Source: Strongylocentrotus purpuratus | Lineage: Eukaryota; Echinodermata; Echinoidea; Camarodonta; Strongylocentrotidae | Direction: 5' to 3' | DNA: 64,000 nucleotides | Assembly (NCBI RefSeq): GCF_000002235.5 | Contig: NW_022145609.1 | Location: 7,883,163 to 7,947,162 of the forward strand | In this document: positions 27,201 through 39,343 of the stretch, piece after piece | How the letters are laid out: every line of letters starts with the position of its first letter | How positions within the stretch are numbered: the first letter of the stretch is position 1 | Notes under the pieces: model-generated | The model's input: the letters and a program-made list of their open reading frames with translations, nothing else | What the model was told of the DNA's origin: nothing | Database searches by the model: none | Made by a program: the position numbers and the translations under genes

Positions 27201-30200
27201 CAATCACAGAAAGCGGTGTTGAGAACGGTGCATCTATGTCTAACGGAGCAAGCACAACCCTGCCCGCCCTCTCTCGGGGGCAAGGCGTATACAAAGCAAA
27301 ACGTAAGTATTCACAATGATATTTAAGCCCCACTGCACTACTTACAGCTACTTGCGCCCTCTATATAGCAAAAAATGCCTAAGTGGTGACCGTTGATCCC
27401 ACATGGTCCCCTTATTCTTACGTTAATTGAGAGCTGATTTGATGACGTAACCACCTGTTAGTGACCATACAGGGAGAAATAAACCCCCTGGCCAAACTAG
27501 AGCAGATAGGCTTTAAAATCAGATACAAAATGTAAACACTGTAGCAGGTGTAATGTATAGCCTAGCCAACTGTCCCGTTCTCAAAACCTGTAAATCTTCC
27601 CTTGTAATTAATCACGAGTTACATAATTATGAGTATCGTTTACCTTATTACAAATCTCACTCTGCATTCATAACGCCTTTCTACAAAGTTTTTGTCATAT
27701 TAATGACTTTTCAAGTAGGCTGGAACGTTATACAAATAATAAGAAAGATCAGTCTTTGCCTCTTTTAAAACAAAACGGTACATTACGCATCCGAGTTAGT
27801 ACACGAGCACGCCCAGCATAGTAGGTAGGATCTGGCACTGGCGTCGAACCATTCGAGCTTTGAGGGTAAAGGGCAGAGGGGTGGGCAGACCAAAAGTGTT
27901 TCATCGTCTATTTTCCCCCACATTCATATATAGTTACCCACCTCTTTTATAAGCCCTATTTGTACATGAACAAATATCTCGCTGTAGAAAACTTTCTGAT
28001 TGTGGAAATGTTTCTTCATTTTCAAGCAAAATTCATCAACACATGAGTCTATAGATTTGATAACCTACTACCCCATGCTTTCACTTCTGCAAACAATCTG
28101 TAAATTAACCGAACACCATCTGACCTTTTTGTCTTCCTTTAGCGAGAGGACTATCGGTAAACGCCCTGCAGAACGGTCAGAACGGGCACGGTATAAAACG
28201 AGGTAACGGTGCCATGAGACAACGACCCAAAACCGCGCCCAAACCAGCGAACCCCAGCGCCATGAGAGCAAGATGGCAGGCGCCACCAGCGGTCAAGATT
28301 GTTGAGTTGTCAGGATACGTGAAGGAGAAGACAGCCAATGGCGAGATGTGCTTCAAACTTGATTATGAGGTGGGTAAAGTTGACATGAGCAGACAGGAAA
28401 GTCTAAAACGGGATTATCAACATGATGTTGCCATACAGGATCACAATGGTCATACGTAATTCCCTTCAGTTACATATTAACAAAAACAAAAAGTGTTTCT
28501 TTTTTTTGGGATCAATATCCAGTCTTTACCGAGAAGTGTTACCAATCTGTATTTTGTATTTTACAATCGTTAATCCTAGTCAGCATGGTCAGTAAAGTTT
28601 TAAACAAGATGAACCGTTTCAGAAGACTAATTGATAGATGTCTTCGAATCAGCCGGCAAACTTGTGGTTCGAAAGTAACCAACATCATCTCCATATAAAA
28701 AATAGAGACTATTTTGTTATCAAAGTAGGATAAAGGGGAATAAAAGGATTGTAGCTTTGTGGTCAAATATCAGAGCGATGACATACTCTTAAAGCAACAA
28801 TACATTTGTGTCAAAACAGATTGCGAATTGTGACCAATTATATTATTACAAATTCCTTTCATTAAACAAAAGACAAAAACACGTTTTATTGCTTTTCATT
28901 TTTACAGCGTCTTCCTGACGGTCAGATGTACACATGGGAGGTGGCTACCAGACAAGAAAATGTTTCCAAGAACAGATATATCAACATCATTCCATGTAAG
29001 TCCACTCTGTAAATCATGAGGTAGTAATAACAGTTAGATGTCCGCATGTCGAACAAATTTCGTTGCATCGTGGGGTTCAAGAGGTCATTTCAAGGATTCT
29101 GTCAGGCTATTGGGATCTACTCCTGGCATACGCCTGGTAGCTTACTTTTCGTTTTTAAATTTGCACCCGTGAAATAAGATGGATAATATGGGGTGCATTA
29201 TGAAAAATCAAACAATTAAACAAAAAAGTGTTTTAAGAATTGCATTACGCTGTAAACATATACTTCATATTGTGTGTGCTGAAGAGGCAAAACAGAACTA
29301 TGTAACATGTCCATCCTACTAAAATTACTCATATCTGTTACGATGCGTTCAAAATGTTTAAATTGAATGAATGGTTGTCCCGCTCAAAAGTAGGATGAAC
29401 TTATCGTGCTAACAAATTCGCTCCTCGTTTGACTGGTGCCATTTTCATCATTTCTAATTTCATCAATAATTGACAGCTATTTGGACAATGTCAACCTTTA
29501 TGCCTAAATGCCTAAATTTTAAATAATAGATAGAAGAGTAAATGGTAAGTATAGACTTTAATCCATGAGCATGGAACAGAAACACGTTTGACAAACTAAA
29601 TTAGGATACGAAACAATCTGTGAAGTCACTTGATTGAACGATGATACAATATCCGCTTAAATTATTTTCAAAACACCTGCTTAAAAACAACAAACATATG
29701 TGTAAGAAATGCCCCGCTCAATATCTATCAACTTCATATGTTGAATGTGCAGCCCCACTAATTGAAATTGACGTGTTGAACCACAAAGTGTTTGGAACGG
29801 CTTCATTTCGTGACCAAATTTATGTTTGGGTGAAATCGCTGCCAATGTTGGTGATTATACTGATTTGCCTGGAAAAAATTGAACCCTCTATGTCTGCTCA
29901 GGGAGATTTAGCTCGTGTTTAGCACTGTCCATTTAATTCGTGACTAATGATCCTGTATAGTTCAGAGATGATTCACGAATAGCCATTCGTTTGGAGTCAT
30001 GCCAGTATAGTTTGAAAAGTCACAACATGTTCAGGCGTATAAAGAGAGCGGAGCTTACAGTTACCATGACCATCTTGTCACTTATAATGTATCTTTTTAA
30101 ATTTGTAGTTCCAACTTTACCTGATGTGTTTTTAGATTAATTTGACTCCTCGAATAATCGGCAGAAAATGCAGCAAAACATATATGGGATCACTTCAACT

Positions 30201-33200
30201 TCAACAAGTTAACAAATGAATACGAAAATAAATGTAAACTATATTTTGGTCACTTTGTAGACTTCCCAAGCAGTTAAGATATGCCATCATATTGTAATAG
30301 AGACGTATGCCAAACTTTATTACATTTCAAATCTATAAAACTCTAAAAACTATAAAATTTAAACTAAAATAAAGAACAGTATTATGCCAAAAAAAAGTTG
30401 CAGTTTTGTCGTCCTTTGTGTTGCTAAAGTGGTTTTAACCGTTTAATGCAAGCAGGTTATTAATCTAACGTGGTTAATAATAAATCTTATTCTTTTTTTT
30501 TCCTGCAGATGATCATTCCCGAGTTATTTTAGATACAGATCCAGATGCACCGCACGAAGATTACATCAATGCTTCATTTGTCAGCGTGAGTTTTCACATT
30601 TGCACGTCATCTTTGACATCACAAGAGTTTATCAACCTTTATAAAAGGCTGTGTTTACTGCTTTAAAAAAAAAAAATTTACTGCTGTATCATAAAACCAA
30701 TGTAATACCCCCATTACCCACCGCAGGCATAACCAGCGCAATGTTTTAACCAAAGAAGAGGTCATCGTGCGGTTGTTATGCTTTAGTAACGAAAATGCAT
30801 TTTATCGTCTTTTTTTTTAATAGGAGACGATAATAATTTAATAATTCTGCTTGACTCTTTACTATCTTTAGTAAAAAAAAAATTGAAAGACCTATGCACG
30901 ATTTAACTACTTCCACTTTTATTAGCTGACTAAGTGCGGCCCCATATCAAGATCAAACCGAACAGTGCGCCGTAGTATGGGTACATTATTAATTATTCGA
31001 GGGAGTAATAATTCAGTTACCAATATCTTTTTTTACCTTTTAAACACAATGAAAAAGGTTGGCGCAGACGTGTATTCAAAACTGTTATTATCATTTATTC
31101 TTATTTTTTAAAGGGCTAAGCTCTCGAGCTATTCATATTTTGTCTGACATACAAAAGCTTTTATTGATTTAACTTAAATGCACAGACGCGGATTATTGTG
31201 ATAATGGGTGTGGTTTGAGCCAGAATGTTTGAGTCACCCTTATTACTGGGTCAAACATCTCGGCCAGACAGATCCGTTAAGCTGTAAGAATAAATAATTG
31301 ATTTCATTTTACCATAATAAGTGGACATATAGATATCTTTATAAGTCACAGCTCCATTGAACGATTGAGACTTTCATCGATCTGTGTAAAACTGCAGAGT
31401 AATTATAATAAGACATTGACTAACTGAAAGATAAACATTCGATTTTTCTTTTGATTTTCAGGGTTATCTCAAACCGAAGGCATATATCGCGACGCAAGGT
31501 GAGAACATTTCTAATTGTACCATGCGTGTATTGGATTGTATCCTACATGTTGGACTTTAGATCACTCAGTACTTATTGAATATCGATAGGGCTATGTCTA
31601 TAAAACAAACATGCTTATGTATGTATATAACAAACAAAAAAAACGAATAACATGACTTCGCAAACTCTGTGATTCGGTAACTTTGGAATGGCTTAAAGAA
31701 AAAAAAAATCGGCTGCACCTGGTGCTTTTCCATGTTTGCCAAGCCTAAGTCACATTGTTCACCCAACTGCTACCGCCGCGTTCGAACATGTGCATCATGG
31801 CTAACATAAAACTGTTTCTAATTTATCCCTAGGTCCTCTGTCAACAACTGTATTTGATTTCTGGAGAATGGTTTGGCAAGAGAGAGTACCAGTCATCGTC
31901 ATGCTTACAAAACTAGTCGAAAATAAGAAGGTAAGATAAACGATGTTTATATTTATATATTACTTTTAGAATACTTAAAGGAAGCATGATTGTATAACAT
32001 TGCATTTGATGAGAAAAATGAACATTTTTACATCATTGGTAATGTTTCCATTTGTTATAGAGTCAATTTTTCCTAAGCATCTGTACCTGTGATAATGTCA
32101 CTATTCTATAAAGATTGCATGGCACTTGATTGAGATTAATTTATTTTGCAACGTTTCCCCCTTATTTGTTATGGCAGAGGAAGTGCGATCCGTATTGGCC
32201 TGAAGACATCGAGACGTATGGTGATTTCACATTGACTGTAGTAGCTGAAAGGAATTACCTCAACTACACTGAACGTACCCTGACAATCAGAAAGGTAGAG
32301 ACTTTAATAATGGATCCTAAAACTCCTGCGATGCCCCTAATTACAACTTTCACTGCAAATGCATGCTATGTGTCTTTGACCTTTGGCAAACCTTGCAAGA
32401 AATGTCCGAATATTTTCTGTATTAAATTAATAAATTAATAAAGAGAAAATGAATACGTTTATACATATTAAACATCAAGCATACCTGTGGTTAGTAAATG
32501 CAATATATTTGGCAGAGGACGGAAATAAAATTAAAAAAATTGAAAATATCAGAATAGCTGCTTGTTAACGAATATGATAACTTCGGAGTCGAATAGTGCT
32601 TTATGAATTAGCATTTAAGAATAAATGCGATGATCAATATGTTAGAATAAAACCCATAGTTGAGCCCGGTTCGACCAGTTTGGATGCTTATCTCCCCCCC
32701 CCCCCCCCCCCGATGTGGACATATTCCACAGAGTTTTCGTATAGCAGATTTCCTTGCAGCTACATATCGCTTCATAATTAACTCAAAATGTAACCAATCT
32801 TTAAACACTTCAACGAGACCAGTTGAGGCCTAAAGAATAAATCTGTTCTCTTGTATGGCAGGCATGGGACCCAGAAGAGAGGCGGGTACAACACTTCCAC
32901 TACACGTCCTGGCCTGACATGGGTCTACCCCTCAGCGCCACACCCCTTCTGGAGTTCATCACCAAGGTCAAAGAGTTTGAAGCCCGGCCCAGTGGACCCA
33001 CCATCGTCCATTGCAGGTAAGAATCACATTTATAATCACTGTTCATCATGATTATCACGGTCATTCTCAAAACGTTTCGAAACTATTGTGACCAGTATTA
33101 AAAAGTGGTATTAATATTTGGTGCAAGCTGTTCATTGACAGTGTTTTCATTAGAATAAATAGTGGTTTGGTGTTTTGTGCAAAGAGTAGCACTAGTACCA

Positions 33201-36200
33201 ACAATTACAGTTGTCACTTGTCAGTGGCTGTTATGTGCGAAGGCATTTAGAATAGAGTTTAGACATACATTATTATCATTTCATTTTCGAATAAGGTTAT
33301 TGGTCATCTCTAGCCGTTACTGCAAAAAAAAAATCTTCACAGTAGACGTAACTATTATTATTTTCAAACAGATGACCTCAATATTAAACTACAGTAAATA
33401 TAAGTATATATTCATCGTCTTCCCTTGTCAAGACTCTTATTGTGAGATCATCAACTAAAAGACTTCACATTTCTTGTTTTGTTCGCAGTGCTGGTGTTGG
33501 CCGTACAGGTACCTACATCACCATAGATTCCATGATGGACATGTCGGCCAGGGAGCAGCAGATCAATGTACTCGATTTCATCTATAGGATGAGAACGAAG
33601 CGAGTCAAGATGGTCCAGACACCGGTAAGTCCTACCTTCAAGCTCTTTCTAAATCACAAGCTATTGCAAGTAACGTGTCATTCTCACCATGGACCTACTA
33701 GGTCCATGTTCACATACACCTATTTATAGCATGCGGGTCATGGACGCATTGAATACAACGGGTTAATATTGGTTACCTCTTATTAACTCCAATATTGTAT
33801 GCTACTTTTATCGTCTGGCTAATTTTTTCACACCTTCTTTCGGGTTATTTGTTTGTATTTAGGAGCAATATGTGTTCATCTACGAGGCCCTTCTCGAATG
33901 TCTGCTCTGCGGCTACACCTCCGTGCCTACCAAGACCATTGTACAATACTTCACCAGACTCGAGCAAACCAACCTACACACCAAGAGAACTTTCCTTGAG
34001 GAACATCTCAGTGTGAGTATACAAACTATATTATCTGAAGACTAGTGGTTCAATTCACAACAACAGTACTAGAAAATCTGCAGGAGGACGTGTAATGGCG
34101 CGGTAATGTAGCAGTGGTCTGTAACATGGGGGTTCGAGGTTCAAAACCAAGTCGAAGTTCTAATGTCCTCTCACGAGGCATGAATCCGTATTGACCCGTA
34201 TCTCATATTAAATTTAAAAGCACAGGTTCCCCGGTTTCTATAAGTATTTAAAAGTATATACCTGTTTTCTTAACAAGAAACAAGCCATATCATTGAAAAC
34301 CAGACTCATGTTAAGTCCCGTACAATCCTCCCAGTTTTGAGAAGACGTATTAAATCTGGATTTAGTTTTATTGAGGCAGTGGGAAAGATATCTTGTCATC
34401 GTTGTAGTCTGCTAATATACATGTGTTTTTAATATGTCGGAGAAAAACCTCTTCAGAACGTTTTCTAATAGTCTATAGTATGTGACTTAAATTGCTGATT
34501 TCCTCTTTCTCTGTTGTTACCATGGTAATGATACAGGCACTAGATGCTATGTCAATCTTCTACAGTGATGTGAGCATGCAGGCAGGCAAGAGCTCTGAGA
34601 ATCATCATAAGAACAGATATCCTGATAATATACCTCGTAAGTACCAAGTTAAATTATTCAATTTTCTTATAAATTACGAAGAATGCCGAATCCGCCGAAA
34701 TCCTCACAAATTTCCTTTGAGTTAAAGGTAATACAAAGTTTTGGTATGGGTCATGAATTTGGTTCAAATGAACATATTGGAAGCATGTACGATCCTACAA
34801 TATTCAGTGATCGCTGTCGTGGTCGAAATCGACTCTAAAGTTATGAAATTGTAAATAATAAACACTTTATGTTGAATAGCTCCCTCTCAAGGTCAAGATA
34901 TTAATTAAGCTATAAAACAATGTTTATTGACTAAAATCGACCGATTAGCTATTCTCGTTCGGAAATGATATACCACAACTACATACTCTGAGATTTTCAT
35001 GGTCGCAGCTACCATCGTACGGCCGTAGGAGCTATTTGAAATTTATCAAAATTTACCGGGAGCACCGGTAAATCTTTAAATTCAATTTTTCTCGAAAGCA
35101 GAAGTGTTTTAGGGGCTAAAATTTCTGGTGTTTTTAATTCATCCACAGGGGCATCCAAATGTATCAAAATTGTAAAGAATCACTATCCACCCATTTTTCA
35201 AAATTTCCCAAAACTTTGTATTACCTTTAATATTTGAGTTTTGAGGCTTCAAGAACAGCATTTTCATTCATCTTTATGATCGGAATAGCCAGTGATTGTT
35301 CTCAACACTTCAATCGGTTCGACCGATGTTCCTAAATGACTGTTGGAAGTTTTTCAAGCCTTCGTATTACCTTGCATGCACTTGATTGTGATAACAACGT
35401 AAAATCATTGCTTTACAAATATCATAACTATATACTTGTAGGGCCTATGTCTTTAAAAAAGGGCAGTTAGGTCTAATCACAACTAAATTCATACAGCCAT
35501 ATAAATGAATCAACGATAAGCATGATGACCTGTTTCGTTAGTATAATATATGAAACAATATGAATCAATAAGCATCAATTTATTTCATTTTTTCTTTCTT
35601 TTAGTTGACAAGTACCGACCATACTTGATGACAGGTTGCAGTGAAGGACAAACAAACTACGTCAATGCAACATTTTTAGATGTAAGAGTTTTTTTCCTTT
35701 GCTTCAGTTTATTCTCGTAAAGGCAAAATAATGAACAATAGGCTATTGAAAAAGAAACCAAAGAGTAGATGATGAAAAGTTAACACATATTACATTTTAA
35801 TCGCCATGTTTTATTTTCAATGACTAGTTTCGATTTTATATTGGTTTTCTAAAACATATAACTTTTTTACATTTAAAAGGGAACAACTTAGAAATTAATT
35901 ACTTATTTATACCTACCACAGTAGTTATCATTTACATGTCATTTTTGTCTTCTTCATGAAATGAGTATGTTGTACGAAATAAAAGTAAACTTATAATATA
36001 ATTTTTTAAGCTTTTTGATTTAATAACAAGAGTTCAATATTACATTATAAGAATATAGCAGAACAGATTCGAAGCACTGAATAAAATGTCACATTATAAT
36101 TCATTTTGTTATGTCTTTTCTTTCATTTAACAGGGGTTCAATAGGCGTGATATGTACATCGCAACACAGATGCCCCTCCAGCACACGGTCGAAGATTTCT

Positions 36201-39200
36201 GGAGGATGATCTATGACTACAACTCTAACGTCATTGTAATGCTAAATGAAATCAACAGGAACGATCAGGTAAGCGAAGACTGATGGACTCTGTTTAATCA
36301 AAACCCTTTATATTATTATTACTTTGTCTATTTACTTTGAGAAAGATGAAAACTCTCGTTGTTCAGAAAAAGCTCTACCGTACATCCATTTACCTATTCC
36401 ATGAAGCGACGAAGATCAGTTTCAAGTTCGCGTCAGTTGACAAAATCCCAGAACATTAAAAATTTAACAATTATCATTACTACATGTATTATACTAATGC
36501 AGTGACTAAAGTGCTGTGGGAGCTAATTTTATCCAAATAGAAATAGTTGGATCTAGCTGAGCTGAGATGTTCCTAGTGCTGGGTTGGCCCGTGTCCTAAA
36601 TATTGACACGAACGGTGATTGTTGATTCTGCATACAACTCACAATTATATGTGTAATCAAGATTGTATGTTTTGTAACATCATTGATGTGATATTGATAG
36701 TTAGGAGTATTGCTCATCATAAACACTCTCTTTGTCTTAGACGTGTTCTCAGTACTGGCCTGCCGGGGACGAGGCGCTGATTGGTCCATTCGTTATTGAC
36801 GTATCAGCCGAGGAGAGGGAAGGTGACGTCATCATAAGGACATTCCTCCTGTCCAATACCAACACGGTCGTAAGTTTTACACCATTTTCATTCAAATCCA
36901 TTCAATTCGGTTTCATTCTATTACATTCAATTTCGTTTTATTCTATTCATTACTAAATTCAGTTATATTCTATTCAATACTATCTTTGAGTTTTATATAA
37001 CATCTAAGTAGATCCTTGTCATTTGATTGGAGGATTGTTGGTCAAATAATATTCAATAAATAATCTTTTGAACGAGCGTGCATTTTTGGTTATATTCGCC
37101 GTGCGTTTTTGTACTATTCAGCGTTAATTTTTGGTTATATGCGACCCGTAATTTCGGTTATATACGACCCGTAATTTGCTTATATATTTTTTGATATACT
37201 ATTTTTTCCGATATATTTTAATTTTGTTTTGGATGTTACATAATTTTTTTTCATCCGATCAATGGTGCCAACATTTTCATTAGTTGAATAGAATGTTAAT
37301 CTTTGAACTCATGAAAATATTCGCACTATTGAACTCATAAGCATTCATTATATGTATAGGCCTACTATATCGTATTCAGTAGGACCTACTATATTAGTTT
37401 ATAATCTATTAAAATGATATAGGGATGTGGTTCATCGGCGCTATTGACTAATGGTTTCTATGTACAGATCTATTATAACCATTCACATGATACTGTACAA
37501 TTATGATGAGAATTGTATCACCAGATTTTTATTTTATTTTAATGCTATACCAATCCTATCCCCTCCATACGAGTCAAATATATGGGGTTGTTCTCAGTTG
37601 AATGCATACGATAAAATATTTAGCGTACTGGCAGAACAACCAGGAACCTGTTCAATTATAACCTATAGTATGAAGGAATAACAGGTTTTTAAAAGTTCCT
37701 TTGTCACGTTTGTACTATTAAATTCGGCGAGGTAAACTTAAAATTAAAAAATAATTATTTTTTCAGGCTACTGAGAGTTCACGAGTGATCCGACAGTACA
37801 GCTTCGTGGGATGGAAAGAGAGACAGAAGTACCCCAAGAGTCTGGCATCACTTCTCTGTCTCCTGGATCTAGTCGAGGCCGGACAGAGAGATCTGGGTAA
37901 TGGACCTATCACTGTACACTGCATGTAAGTATTCATCCTCTTCACCATAGTGTGAATTCGATGTGTTGTTTATTCGTTAATGTTTTTAGTGCTTTTGTTT
38001 GTAGCTTTGGACAGGGGGGAATTATAGGCATTGGTTCGATCATTATGAATGCAACATACATTGTTCGTGTTGTGTTGGTTGTGGCAGCAATAGCCTATTT
38101 TTTTCTCTTATCCTTAAGCAAGGTTTTTATTTCCACAATTTCAATACATATTTACATTAATAACTCAGCAGTGGGATATGAATCCATGCCATTTGTGTTG
38201 TTTATTTGCTCATTAGTTTATTATTATTATTATTATTATTTATTTTTTATTTTTTAGGGTGTATTTAATTAGTTGTTTTGCTTGGGGACAAACAGATATT
38301 GTCGGTGGTCATATCACTGAACACTGCATTTAACTCTTTTTATTACAAATTTAATGCTCTTTGTTTACCTTGTTTCTGTAATGTCGTTTGTTTACTGTGG
38401 CAGCAGTGGCATATGAGTCCTTGCTATCATGTTGTTTGCCTGTTCGTTTGTTTGTTCTTTGTTGTTGCTTTTTTATAGTTGTTAATGCGAATAGATAAAA
38501 GCAAGGATCCTACCACTATATGTATTGCATAATGTTTTATTATACTCTTTTACTGCGATGTCGTTTGTTTAATGGTGGCACCAGTGGGATATGAATCCAT
38601 GTCATAATTGATGTTCGCTTATCAGTTTGTTTGTCTGTTTTAAAATAATAAACAAATTATTTATTACTATAGGCGTGTATAATTATTTCCTATGAGGATT
38701 CGTTTAGACATTTCACGAGTATTTTAGTTTTGCCTTGAAAAAAATTATCCTGATATTCATTGTTCATTTTATTTTTTTGCAGGGACGGTGTAACGCGGAG
38801 CGGCCTCTTCTGTGCTATCATGTCAACGATTGGAAAGCTGAAATCAGAAGGAAACATTGATGTCTTCCATGCGGTCAAGAAGCTTAGGAAGTGCAGTGGA
38901 AGGATGGTCCCCAGCGAGGTAAGACCTTGGCCCCATTTCACAAAGCCTTTTTTCAATGACAAACTACAAAAATCAGTTCAGTTCAGTTTATTTTTATTTT
39001 TGCACGGCACCAACTTCAGCCAAAGGCTGTTTTTCTGTTGGTCCGTGACAAATCTGCTGATAACCAATCAGAAGCAAAGATTTCAGGAGCTTATAAAAAA
39101 AAACTGTCATTTGTTACTGATGACAAGTTTTGTGAAACGCCCCCCTGGTGTTTCATTTTACCAATAAAACTGACAATTTTTTGTTTTATTATTATTATTA

Positions 39201-39255
39201 TTATTATTTTATTTTATTTTTTATTTTTTTTAAATTTATTTATTTTATTTACTTT

Positions 39256-39290
<35 letters not shown>

Positions 39291-39312
39291 TTTTTTTTAA
39301 ATTTATTTATTT

Positions 39313-39343
<31 letters not shown>

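Larger units (their letters stand above)
28996..32861. other. RPTP introns 10-14 (between D1 exons)
   Basis: AT-rich with short homopolymers, for example a C run at 32694. No delimitable element and no gene other than the listed exons. Confidence 0.5.
35682..38782. other. RPTP introns 19-22 (between D2 exons)
   Basis: Pentamer-like (ATTCA/ATTCT)n drift at 36885-36970 and repeated TATATTCG/CGACCCGTAATTT words at 37090-37170. At 37950-38600 a roughly 300-bp segment (TGTCGTTTGTTTA...GTGGCA..AGTGG.ATATGA) occurs in two or three diverged copies. No gene. Confidence 0.45.

Noticed and set aside
27790-27880. Minus-strand tRNA-like box B (GGTTCGACGCC)
   Set aside because: No box A at the right distance and no cloverleaf; too weak even for a SINE call.
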